Shown in pieces: positions 7,269 through 14,330 of a DNA stretch of 15,941 nt. The notes under the pieces are model-generated. The model saw only the letters and a list, made by a program, of their open reading frames with translations. It did not search any database and was not told the origin of the DNA. The stretch covers positions 1-15,941 of the forward strand of contig DEAW01000177.1 of assembly GCA_002348315.1 (NCBI GenBank), written 5' to 3'. Made by a program: the position numbers and the translations under genes. Positions within the stretch are counted from its first letter, which is position 1. Each line of letters begins with the position of its first letter. The stretch is from Planctomycetaceae bacterium UBA2972. GTDB taxonomy: Bacteria > Planctomycetota > Planctomycetia > Pirellulales > Pirellulaceae.

Positions 7269-8324
7269 ATGACCTCACTTACCCTTTTTGCTGATGCCAA
7301 TATCGGTCCGGAAGTCATCCTGCCTATCGTGGCATTAATATTCCTGCTGGTCATTCTGTATATCTTCCTGTCCTATTTCAAACTGTACATCCAGTGCAAG
7401 CTAACGCGAGCAGGCATTGGATTTGTCGATTTGATCAGTATGACTTTCAAGAAGATCCCGGTCAGTATGATCGTGCAAAGTAAAATTATGGCTGTCAAAG
7501 CGGACTTAACCGAACAAGAAGGAGTGACACTGAGTGCTCTGAATTCGCATCACCTTGCCGGTGGAAACGTAGCGTTGGTTATCCGAGCATTAATCGCGGC
7601 CCGAAAAGCCAAGATTATTAGCCTGACATTCCAGGAAGCAATGGCCATAGACCGCGCAGGGCGAAATGTCCTGGAAGCCGTACAAACAAGTGTGTACCCC
7701 AAAGTGATTGATTGTCCTTCACTCGATTCAGGCAAAAAGAAACTCGATGCCGTAGCCAAGGATGGGATCGAACTTTATGTACGTGCCCGAGTGACCGTTC
7801 GCGCCAATCTCCAACAGCTTGTTGGAGGGGCTACCGAAGAAACGATTACTGCTCGAGTCGGTGAAGGCATTATTAGTGCGATTGGCTCGGCGTCTTCTCA
7901 CAAAGAGGTTTTGGAAAATCCTGATGTGATCTCCAAGAAAGTCCTTTCCGATCGACTCGACTCGCAAACCGCATTTGAAATCGTCTCGATCGACATCGCA
8001 GATATTGATGTTGGAGGGAATATCGGAGCGAAACTACAGGCGGACCAGGCCGAAGCCGATACCAAAGTCGCACGCGCAAAGGCGGAAGGTCGCCGTGCCA
8101 TGGCCGTCGCGATGGAACAGGAAAAAGAAGCCTCGATCCAGGAGAGTCAGGCACAACTCATTGCTGCTAAAGCCGAAGTCCCTCAGGCAATTTCAGATGC
8201 CTTTAATAATGGTAATCTTGGCATCATGGATTACTATCGCATCACAAACATCCAGGCGGATACCGAAATGAGGAATTCTTTTGCCAAAGAACCAACGCCG
8301 GAAGGGGCAACGGTAGACGCATAA
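7269..8324 (+). CDS. floA: Flotillin-like protein FloA
   Basis: FloA proteins are SPFH-domain membrane scaffolds that organise functional membrane microdomains and affect membrane fluidity and protein complex assembly. The 351-residue length is close to Bacillus FloA (about 330). A single membrane anchor lies at about 15-36 after a short outside-facing N-terminus. The sequence LTRAGIGFVDLISMTFKKIP (45-64) is typical of the FloA (formerly YqfA/UPF0365) branch rather than of eukaryotic-type flotillins. The SPFH region runs to about 250. From about 254 to 310 there is an Ala/Glu-rich coiled coil with repeated AEA-type motifs (QAEADTKVARAKAEGRR), used in oligomerisation. A short Gly/Pro-containing tail closes the protein. 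A weak AGGT Shine-Dalgarno lies about 12 bases before the ATG. It sits behind two NfeD genes, the expected partners. Confidence 0.95.
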   Translation: MTSLTLFADANIGPEVILPIVALIFLLVILYIFLSYFKLYIQCKLTRAGIGFVDLISMTFKKIPVSMIVQSKIMAVKADLTEQEGVTLSALNSHHLAGGNVALVIRALIAARKAKIISLTFQEAMAIDRAGRNVLEAVQTSVYPKVIDCPSLDSGKKKLDAVAKDGIELYVRARVTVRANLQQLVGGATEETITARVGEGIISAIGSASSHKEVLENPDVISKKVLSDRLDSQTAFEIVSIDIADIDVGGNIGAKLQADQAEADTKVARAKAEGRRAMAVAMEQEKEASIQESQAQLIAAKAEVPQAISDAFNNGNLGIMDYYRITNIQADTEMRNSFAKEPTPEGATVDA

Positions 8325-8327
8325 TCC

Positions 8328-8744
8328 ATGGCTGGCATCATTAAGACGATTATCGAAGGTATCCTGGAAGGTTTGGAGCAGATATCCAACGACCCACAGG
8401 GTCCTCCCAAACAACGACAGGTACCACGACGCGCTCCCGTAAAACGAGCACCGGTGGGGAAGGTTAACTCCTCACCACTGACACCGTTTCAAACAGAAAT
8501 TGACTCTTCTCTGGAGCAACCGGAACGTGGAGATCAAGTCGATCAAGCGATGCAGCAAAGCGGTAAGCCTTTTGATCTAAAGCAATTTGCCACGGATAAA
8601 AAGCAGGCAATAGCCGATACTTCCGCCCGATCAGGAGTCTCCGGTCCGGCTATCACTGCGCGAGAGCTACTGAAGTCCCCGCGTGGAGCACGCGAAGCGA
8701 TGATTGCCAGTGAAATCTTAAATCGTCCGGAACATCGCTGGTAA
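8328..8744 (+). CDS. Hypothetical protein coupled to floA
   Basis: I do not recognise this 138-residue protein as a named family. The first 20 residues (MAGIIKTIIEGILEGLEQIS) form a probable amphipathic helix. A basic, Pro/Arg-rich linker follows (about 25-47), then a polar low-complexity middle. A helical C-terminus (about 108-138) contains ELLKSPRGAREAMIASEIL and ends in an Arg/His/Trp tail. There is no signal peptide or full membrane helix, so it is probably cytoplasmic and may touch the membrane through the N-terminal helix. The ATG starts three bases after the floA stop, with no Shine-Dalgarno sequence, so translation is probably coupled to floA. This suggests a FloA accessory role, which is inference only. 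The stop codon lies in the 10-base palindrome GTAACGTTAC (8741-8750). Confidence 0.8.
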   Translation: MAGIIKTIIEGILEGLEQISNDPQGPPKQRQVPRRAPVKRAPVGKVNSSPLTPFQTEIDSSLEQPERGDQVDQAMQQSGKPFDLKQFATDKKQAIADTSARSGVSGPAITARELLKSPRGAREAMIASEILNRPEHRW

Positions 8745-8799
8745 CGTTACACCCGGTAGCTAACTCAGCTAATTCGAGACAGCCTGCTCTCCGGGGTAC

Positions 8800-8828
8800 G
8801 TGAAATGTGGATAGGAAAGCACTAAAAT
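8800..8828 (+). promoter_or_regulatory. Candidate promoter for the oxidoreductase gene
   Basis: GTGAAA (8800-8805) and TAAAAT (8823-8828) are separated by 17 bases and match the sigma-70 consensus at 4 of 6 and 5 of 6 positions. The transcript would start near 8835, leaving a leader of about 88 bases. A small hairpin (TGCCC-TAT-GGGCA, 8838-8850) would lie at its very 5' end. The gap 8745-8922 holds no gene that I can support. Confidence 0.35.
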
Positions 8829-8922
8829 AGTCCGTAATGCCCTATGGGCAATGCTAAGCTGACAACCGAATGCAACCAGAACATCTGATTGCCAACAAGA
8901 AATCATACAAGGAACATACTTC

Positions 8923-9834
8923 ATGAGTGTTATTGCGATCGAACCGGGAACAACCAGAATTGGCTGGATTGGCACAGGGGTGATGGGAGCCAGCATGTGT
9001 GGTCACCTCATCGATCAGGGCTTTCAGGCAACGATATACACCCGCTCTAAAGATAAAGCTCAGGGCTTACTAGATAAGGGAGCGACCTGGGCCGAAAGCC
9101 CTAAGGCAGTTGCGGAAAACAGCGATGTGATTTTTGCCATCGTCGGATTTCCTTCTGATGTCAGAGCAGTGTTCTTGGGGAAGGATGGAGCGTTAGCTGG
9201 TAGCAAAGAAGGAAATATCCTTGTCGACATGACCACCAGTGAACCTTCGCTGGCAGTCGAAATATACAATACCGCCAAGGAAAAGGGAGTTCACAGTGTG
9301 GATGCCCCGGTTTCCGGTGGTGATGTGGGAGCTAAAAACGGAACACTTTCGATCATGATCGGCGGCGACAAGGACGTCGTGGATGCCTTGCAGCCCATGT
9401 GGGATGCTATGGGACAAACGATCGTTCATCAGGGAGACGCTGGTGCCGGACAGCATACTAAAATGGTCAATCAGACTTTGATTGCGACCAATATGATTGG
9501 AGTTTGTGAAGCATTGCTCTATGGCTACAAGGCTGGCCTGGACCTGCCTACCGTCATGCAATCGGTTGCCTCCGGAGCAGCTGGAAGCTGGTCGCTTTCC
9601 AACCTGGGCCCTCGTATTATTGATAAAAACTTCGACCCTGGTTTTTTTGTCGAGCACTTTATCAAGGACATGGGCATTGCCATTGATGAAGCGAACAAAA
9701 TGGGTCTTTGCCTTCCGGGCTTAGCTCTTTCCAGACAACTCTATGAAGGTTTGCGTTCGCAAGGACACGGACGAGATGGAACTCACGCCTTACAGCTCGC
9801 ATTGAACCGACTCTCGGGCGTTGATTGGAGCTAA
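8923..9834 (+). CDS. NAD(P)-dependent beta-hydroxyacid dehydrogenase (3-hydroxyisobutyrate dehydrogenase family)
   Basis: This family oxidises beta-hydroxyacids, or reduces the matching semialdehydes, for example 3-hydroxyisobutyrate, tartronate semialdehyde, or glyoxylate/succinic semialdehyde. The 303-residue length is typical. The Rossmann dinucleotide motif GTGVMG is at 17-22. The substrate-binding loop APVSGGDVGAKNGTL is at 128-142. The catalytic Lys180 lies in GAGQHTKMVNQ, with Asn184 one turn later. The C-terminal all-helical domain begins near 165. The residue after the second nucleotide-binding strand is Thr40-Arg41 (IYTRS). An Arg there rather than an acidic residue favours NADPH, a moderate inference. 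An AGGA Shine-Dalgarno lies about 10 bases before the ATG. The gene appears monocistronic: it has its own candidate promoter and ends at a strong terminator. The exact substrate cannot be assigned. Confidence 0.93.
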   Translation: MSVIAIEPGTTRIGWIGTGVMGASMCGHLIDQGFQATIYTRSKDKAQGLLDKGATWAESPKAVAENSDVIFAIVGFPSDVRAVFLGKDGALAGSKEGNILVDMTTSEPSLAVEIYNTAKEKGVHSVDAPVSGGDVGAKNGTLSIMIGGDKDVVDALQPMWDAMGQTIVHQGDAGAGQHTKMVNQTLIATNMIGVCEALLYGYKAGLDLPTVMQSVASGAAGSWSLSNLGPRIIDKNFDPGFFVEHFIKDMGIAIDEANKMGLCLPGLALSRQLYEGLRSQGHGRDGTHALQLALNRLSGVDWS

Positions 9835-9850
9835 CGCAATAAGACCATCG

Positions 9851-9888
9851 AAACGGCTTGTCTCTCAACAGGGGCGAGCCGTTTTTTT
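9851..9888 (+). terminator. Intrinsic terminator after the oxidoreductase gene
   Basis: AAACGGCT (9851-9858) pairs with AGCCGTTT (9877-9884). The stem can be extended inward through G-C and G-T pairs, and seven T residues (9882-9888) follow. It lies 17 bases after the stop codon, between two convergent genes. On the other strand the stem is followed only by a short T run, so termination of the SMP-30 gene here would be weaker. Confidence 0.9.
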
Positions 9889-9904
9889 ATGCCGGTCGGT
9901 TTTT

Positions 9905-10783
9905 CTATTTAGCCAATCGCACACCATTTGTGTTCAATTTACGGCGATAAACTTTATCGGTCGAAGTGGCATAAAGGTAATTCAACTCGGGACCACCTAA
10001 CGTGATATTGGATAGGAATGCCCGTTGTGGCTTGGCTAAGACGCCACTTAAACGTCCCTGCGTATCAAAGATCTGTACTCCCTGTTCAGTACAGACATAA
10101 ACGCGACCAACCTTATCGACGGTCATCCCATCGGCTCCACTCTCCGTCTTGCCCACAGACAGCTGCATCGTACTATAGGGTTGTTGATGCTTCAGCTGAC
10201 CATCAGCTGTGATACAGAAATTCCAGAGATACCGCCCCCGCATATCAGCAACAACTAACTGCTTTTGATTGGGCCATGCAATCAAACCATTAGGAAAGGT
10301 AATTCCCGCCGCGACCTCCAGCAGCTTGCCCTCAGACGAGACGCTCCAAATCTTGCCCTCTACATGATCGGTAAAAAAGATTGTTCCGTTACCTAACACA
10401 ACTAAATCGTTACAATTCACGCCTTCAACAATCGGCGTGGGAACTCCCTGGGAATCAAAGCGAACAATTGCCTTTCCACCAATACTAGTTCCATACAGAA
10501 AGCCATCTGCTCCAAACATAAGCCCAGCCGTCTTATTGGCCTGATCTGTAAACAAACTCACTTTGCCTGCCAGATCAATTTTGTAGATTTTGGACGATGG
10601 AACATCTGTAAAATAGACTTCGCCGTCGGCATTCACGGCCGGCCCTTCCGTAAATTGGTAACCTTCAGCGACCAATTCCCAGGATTCACCCTCGATCATG
10701 ATTTGTGAAATGGGTAAATCCTGCGCAACAATCGGCGTGAATGTTGAACTTAGCAGCAGTAATACAAAACAGAGCTTCTTCAT
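9905..10783 (-). CDS. Secreted SMP-30/gluconolactonase-like protein
   Basis: SMP-30/gluconolactonase proteins are six-bladed beta-propellers that hydrolyse sugar lactones using a divalent metal. The 292-residue product starts with a clear signal peptide (MKKLCFVLLLLSS, cleavage probably after Ala20 in VAQ). Likely metal ligands are Glu46 (in FTEGPAV), Asn165 (in FPNGL) and Asp218 (in GADGMTVD), with Asn125 (CND) at the usual substrate or metal position. Repeated strands of the GEVYFTD and GRVYVCTE type mark the propeller blades. A longer reading frame opens at 10831. I prefer the ATG at 10781-10783 because it begins exactly at the signal peptide and has an AGGA about 9 bases upstream. The esterase gene ends 51 bases upstream on the same strand, so the two probably form an operon for breaking down sugar derivatives outside the cytoplasm. 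Confidence 0.9.
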   Translation of the reverse strand: MKKLCFVLLLLSSTFTPIVAQDLPISQIMIEGESWELVAEGYQFTEGPAVNADGEVYFTDVPSSKIYKIDLAGKVSLFTDQANKTAGLMFGADGFLYGTSIGGKAIVRFDSQGVPTPIVEGVNCNDLVVLGNGTIFFTDHVEGKIWSVSSEGKLLEVAAGITFPNGLIAWPNQKQLVVADMRGRYLWNFCITADGQLKHQQPYSTMQLSVGKTESGADGMTVDKVGRVYVCTEQGVQIFDTQGRLSGVLAKPQRAFLSNITLGGPELNYLYATSTDKVYRRKLNTNGVRLAK

Positions 10784-10834
10784 TGATCGATTCCTGTGAT
10801 GGGTAAATCCGATGGTGAGTTGAGACAACAATCG

Positions 10835-11734
10835 TTACTTTGAAGCCGCTGGATTGTCCGGATGGTCTCTCCACAACCACTCCATTATTTCAGGCAGTAT
10901 CGTTCCACCGTGGCGCCCGCTGTGGCCTTCTGTCCCCATGACAAACTGATAGTCATAGCCAACATATCTCAACGCCGCGGCCATTTGTTCATTGGCCAGC
11001 GGCCAGTTGCCGAACAAGTTATCAAGATCGGCGTCACCTTCCTGGAGAAAGACACGAATTGGTTTTTTCTCTGTCTTACGAATCACAGCAGGGTAGACAT
11101 GGCCTCCGCGAATATTTGTAAAGCTACCGATATAGGAAACGACCTTGGAGAAATAGTCCGGCCGCTCCCAGGCAGCGGTAAACGCACAGATTCCTCCACT
11201 GCTTAAACCACAGATCGCTCTGCCTTCCGGGGAATCTGTCAGCGTATATTGTTTTCCAACTGCTGGTAATAATTCGTCGATAAGAAACCTGGCATATTGG
11301 TCACCCAGACTATCGTATTCAAAACTTCGATTGCGACGTGGTGCACCACCTTGCTGCTCTGGTGGAATAATTCCCGGATTCACAAACACTCCAATCGTCA
11401 CGGGCATTTTTCCCTGATGAATCAGATTATCAAAAACAAGCGGAACCCGGGAATGCCCGTTGTCACGTACATAACCACCTCCATCATTGAAGATCATCAC
11501 ACAGGCAGCTTTGGCTGCATCGTATTGAGCAGGAACGTAGATCCAGTAGTCTCGCTGAGTACCAGGAAAGACCTTGCTGTTTTCCCAACGATGCTGAGTC
11601 ACTTTGCCCTGCGGGACGCCTTCCTGTCGCTGGGAATTGGGGCCATATTGATACTTACTTTGCCCATAAGCCAGACTCGTTACACTGACCAACAACATGG
11701 CCAGCAGCCACGGATTTCGATTCAAGAGCCTCAT
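10835..11734 (-). CDS. Secreted alpha/beta-hydrolase esterase, enterochelin-esterase/esterase-D-like
   Basis: This 299-residue secreted esterase has a signal peptide at 1-24 (hydrophobic LLAMLLVSVTSL, cleavage after AYG). The nucleophile elbow is GLSSGG at 176-181, with Ser178 as the nucleophile in G-x-S-x-G. The acid is probably Asp234 or Asp236 in QEGDADLDN, and the base His271 or His275 in GTEGHSGRHGG. The stretch RDYWIYVPAQYD (61-72) and the FNDGGG oxyanion region (82-87) are typical of the Fes/IroE and feruloyl-esterase-like group. In planctomycetes such secreted esterases are usually linked to plant or algal polysaccharide breakdown rather than siderophores. That is context-based inference, supported by the SMP-30 gene immediately downstream. 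It is the first gene of the pair, with a candidate extended -10 upstream. Confidence 0.9.
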   Translation of the reverse strand: MRLLNRNPWLLAMLLVSVTSLAYGQSKYQYGPNSQRQEGVPQGKVTQHRWENSKVFPGTQRDYWIYVPAQYDAAKAACVMIFNDGGGYVRDNGHSRVPLVFDNLIHQGKMPVTIGVFVNPGIIPPEQQGGAPRRNRSFEYDSLGDQYARFLIDELLPAVGKQYTLTDSPEGRAICGLSSGGICAFTAAWERPDYFSKVVSYIGSFTNIRGGHVYPAVIRKTEKKPIRVFLQEGDADLDNLFGNWPLANEQMAAALRYVGYDYQFVMGTEGHSGRHGGTILPEIMEWLWRDHPDNPAASK

Positions 11735-11777
11735 TCGTTATTCCATGTTTAGAGCATTGAAGTTTTTCAAGTACTCA

Positions 11778-11786
11778 TAATAACAA
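11778..11786 (-). promoter_or_regulatory. Candidate extended -10 promoter for the esterase/SMP-30 pair
   Basis: Read on the minus strand, TGT followed by TATTAT makes an extended -10, about 44 bases before the esterase start at 11734. The surroundings are AT-rich. No good -35 is visible. Confidence 0.3.
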
Positions 11787-11836
11787 TAATTGAAAGCAGA
11801 GATGGGATACTTAGATTGAAGATTAGCGCATAGACA

Positions 11837-11863
11837 AACGACGCCTGTCATCCAGACGTCGTT
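11837..11863 (-). terminator. Stem-loop after the small basic protein gene
   Basis: AACGACG and CGTCGTT form a perfect 7-bp stem, extended by four more pairs (one G-T) to a five-base GATGA loop. It lies 30 bases after the stop codon of the small gene at 11893. The following minus-strand sequence (TGTCTATG) is only weakly T-rich, so the terminator role is likely but not certain. Confidence 0.6.
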
Positions 11864-11892
11864 ATCATCTCTAGTTCATCTCACCCAGAAGA

Positions 11893-11982
11893 CTACTTCT
11901 TGCGGTGACGGATCTTCGCACGCATACGTCGTTTCTTACGACCTATTTTGCGACGACCTTTTCCTGTACGTTTTGTTCCCAC
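11893..11982 (-). CDS. 29-residue basic COX24/AURKAIP1 (mS38)-like protein
   Basis: This 29-residue gene starts with GTG and has a GGAG Shine-Dalgarno (11991-11994) 8 bases upstream. An in-frame TGA lies above that with no ATG, so GTG is the only sensible start. Seventeen of 29 residues are Lys or Arg. The core GRRKIGRKKRRMRAKI (residues 9-24) with the ending RHRKK resembles the COX24/AURKAIP1 domain of the mitochondrial ribosomal protein mS38 and its small bacterial relatives, which sit in the small ribosomal subunit decoding region. A distant similarity to ribosomal protein Thx (also GKG plus a basic tail) is the main alternative. A stem-loop follows, and the gene stands alone between the ABC operon and the esterase. 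I expect a ribosome-associated role; the family call is moderate. Confidence 0.72.
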   Translation of the reverse strand: MGTKRTGKGRRKIGRKKRRMRAKIRHRKK

Positions 11983-12124
11983 GGGGGATTCTCCAAAATT
12001 AGCTCAATGGTATGAACAGTCTGAGGTCAGCAGACCTGCCAACCGAAATTTAATCGTATACTCAACCTCAGCTTCACGCAACCGCCGATCCCCTTGTTTT
12101 CCCGCCTGCAAAGCCCTAACACGT

Positions 12125-12946
12125 TTACTTAGAACCGGTTACGGTGATGCCGCTAGTGAAGCTCTTTTGGGCCACAAAAAACAGAAGAACCATGGGCAGA
12201 GTAAACAGAACACTTGCAGCCATCAATAAATGAGTTTGATCTGCATAAGAGCTGACAAACTGTTCTAGACCATACGCTAATGGAAATTTGTTCTGGTCAC
12301 TCAAATACAACAGAGGACTACTAAAGTCGTTCCAACTCACCACCAACTGGAACATGGCAACCGTCACCAAAGCAGGTTTGCTCAGAGGTAATATCATGCG
12401 CCAATAGATACCAAACTCACTTAACCCATCCAATCTGGCAGCTTCACTAATCTCTTCCGGAATCGACAGGAAGAACTGCCTTAAAAGAAAGATGTAAAAC
12501 GCATCTCCCAGAAAGGTCGGCAGGACAATGGCCGCCAAATGGTTATAAAGTCCTAATTCGCTGAACAATACAAAGCGAGGGATCATCGTGACATGCCATG
12601 GTAATAGCATCGTACCGATCATCACTGCAAACATCAGATTACGGCCGCGCCACTGCATCCGGGCAAAGCCATAGGCAACCAAAGAGCAGGAAATGACCGT
12701 ACCAACTACGCTACCGACACAGATCACAATCGAATTCGCCAGATATTTTACGTAGGGAATGGTCTCGAGTGATTCCTGATAGTTACTTAATTGAATACGA
12801 ATGGGAAGCAAACTATAGGGGTCACTGGTGAGTTGTTCAGCCGGCTTCACTGACGCTAACAACATCAACACTAGTGGTAACATCATTAGTACACTAACCG
12901 TAATCAACAAAGCAACTCGCCAGCTCATGAAACGTCGTTTAGTCAT
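12125..12946 (-). CDS. ABC sugar-transporter permease, MalG-type
   Basis: This 273-residue inner-membrane permease is the second of two in a carbohydrate uptake (CUT1-type) ABC importer. The family signature, the cytoplasmic EAA loop that contacts the ATPase, is at about 168-190 (EAARLDG, then LPLSKPAL). Membrane segments are visible at about 10-32, 69-94, 103-122, 135-160, 191-208 and 240-260. The length and the ending KSFTSGITVTGSK are typical of MalG-like subunits. A longer frame opens at 13036, but the ATG at 12944-12946 gives the normal N-terminus and overlaps the end of the binding-protein gene by 8 bases, which implies translational coupling. The ATPase gene is not in the window. The transported substrate is unknown. 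Confidence 0.93.
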   Translation of the reverse strand: MTKRRFMSWRVALLITVSVLMMLPLVLMLLASVKPAEQLTSDPYSLLPIRIQLSNYQESLETIPYVKYLANSIVICVGSVVGTVISCSLVAYGFARMQWRGRNLMFAVMIGTMLLPWHVTMIPRFVLFSELGLYNHLAAIVLPTFLGDAFYIFLLRQFFLSIPEEISEAARLDGLSEFGIYWRMILPLSKPALVTVAMFQLVVSWNDFSSPLLYLSDQNKFPLAYGLEQFVSSYADQTHLLMAASVLFTLPMVLLFFVAQKSFTSGITVTGSK

Positions 12947-14330
12947 GCCGCTTACTCTCCTCGTCAAAGGATGGGCGACTGGTGATACGGTCCAGATGGT
13001 CCTGCATCGCTTTATCAATCGATACCAATTCAGCATTCAAGTCCATTGGCTCGTCCGAGTACATTGCTCGTTGCACAAGATTGTTAACCTCCCGATAGTA
13101 ACGAGCCGCGGCGGGAATAATTGGTGTCGGCACTTGTTCGGTTTGAGAAAACTCAACAAACCTTGCAAACAATGGATGGTCCTGGAGATACTGCTGGAAT
13201 TCCGGCGATTCTGACACTTGCTGAGAAACCGGAATCCAGCCTCCGGCCATACAGGTTGTTGCGGCTTGCGATTGATGGCCATCCATTCCCGTCCAGAATT
13301 TAATAAACTCCCACGCACCCGAAGCATTCTCTGCATGCCGCGGAACCAGGAACACGTTGCCGTTAACCCAGCCGGCTTTCCCATTCTGTTGCGGATCATG
13401 CGGTAACGGCCAGACACCATAACGTGTGGGCTGCTGCCCACGCTCCCGGCTCTGCTGTTGAGCCGCCTCGATATCACGTACTCGCCACTGACCATCGAGA
13501 ATAATCGCATAACGCTCAGCTAATAGCGGAAACATCTTATTGGGTAACGATTGGTCGTTCTGCCGGTAGGTAGCAACATTATTGGCTCCCAATTCACGGC
13601 GGTACGAAACCATCCATTCCAGAGCATTCAGGATCCGCGGATCATCTGTGGTAATCTCCGAAGTAGCTTCATCGTAAAAATCACCACCAAAAGCTGGGCC
13701 CCATGCCCACAAACGCCGAGGGTCGGGTAGATAGCCGATCTGAGTTAATTCACCGTCTGTATATTTCGTGCAGGCCCGGGCAATCTGATCCAACTGATGA
13801 TAGGACTCTAGGGATTTCGGAGCGGGGCTCTGTAATGCTGATTCAACAAGATCCTGATTGAAATAGAGTGCTCTAATATCCAGTCCATTGCAAACGGCAT
13901 AGAGTTTCCCATCATATTCGCCAAGGCTTCTAGCTGACGGCAGTAGCCATTCCCGCAGACGCTCAACTTCCTCAGACGGAGCAATCTCTTCCATGCTATA
14001 GAGCGCTCCACGAAATGCCCAATCAGCTACGATCGGGTCGTCCTGATTAATCAAATCCGGTGGATCGCCTCCGGTAATTGCCAGAAACAGTTTCATATCA
14101 AAGTTATTGCCGGGCATCGAAACCGCTCGAACAAAGTAATTACTCTGGCTTTCGTTAAATCTCCGCACAACATCATCGACGATGGCTCCATCCGGCCCCG
14201 ACCAAAAGTGCCAGAACACCACTTCTTCTCTATCCTCCGGAGTTTCACTGGTCAGCGAAATAGTGGTCCCCCAAACGGCAATCGCGAGGGCGAATAAAAG
14301 AAACAGGATCGTAGGAATTCGCCGTGGCAT
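12939..14330 (-). CDS. ABC transporter substrate-binding protein, family 1 (sugar type)
   Basis: This 463-residue extracytoplasmic binding protein delivers its ligand, probably an oligosaccharide or similar, to the two permeases. The N-terminus has a hydrophobic segment at about 7-25. The mature start (VVFWHFWSGPDG, 37-48, followed by VVRRFNESQ) is typical of family 1 sugar-binding proteins. GGDPPDLI (87-94) is a common family motif. No cysteine lipobox follows the hydrophobic segment, so it is either a free periplasmic protein or held by an uncleaved N-terminal helix. A frame opens at 14360, but the ATG at 14328-14330 fits better: it forms a TAATG overlap with the stop of the upstream permease gene and begins directly with the signal segment. 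The next permease gene overlaps its 3' end by 8 bases. Confidence 0.92.
   Translation of the reverse strand: MPRRIPTILFLLFALAIAVWGTTISLTSETPEDREEVVFWHFWSGPDGAIVDDVVRRFNESQSNYFVRAVSMPGNNFDMKLFLAITGGDPPDLINQDDPIVADWAFRGALYSMEEIAPSEEVERLREWLLPSARSLGEYDGKLYAVCNGLDIRALYFNQDLVESALQSPAPKSLESYHQLDQIARACTKYTDGELTQIGYLPDPRRLWAWGPAFGGDFYDEATSEITTDDPRILNALEWMVSYRRELGANNVATYRQNDQSLPNKMFPLLAERYAIILDGQWRVRDIEAAQQQSRERGQQPTRYGVWPLPHDPQQNGKAGWVNGNVFLVPRHAENASGAWEFIKFWTGMDGHQSQAATTCMAGGWIPVSQQVSESPEFQQYLQDHPLFARFVEFSQTEQVPTPIIPAAARYYREVNNLVQRAMYSDEPMDLNAELVSIDKAMQDHLDRITSRPSFDEESKRHD

Noticed and set aside
9193..9657. 154-residue open frame on the minus strand
   Set aside because: It is antisense to the well-supported dehydrogenase gene and has no motif or initiation signal.
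11297..11752. 151-residue open frame on the plus strand
   Set aside because: It is antisense to the esterase gene, and its product looks like a composition artefact.
12024..12037. AGGTC-AGCA-GACCT hairpin as the terminator of the ABC operon
   Set aside because: The stem is only 5 bp and no T run follows on the minus strand.
12055..12081. TTGCGT and TATACG on the minus strand as a promoter for the 29-residue gene
   Set aside because: The spacing is 15 bases and both hexamers are weak, so it was not listed.
13037..13510. 157-residue open frame on the minus strand
   Set aside because: It lies wholly inside the binding-protein gene in another frame and its product shows no recognisable motif.
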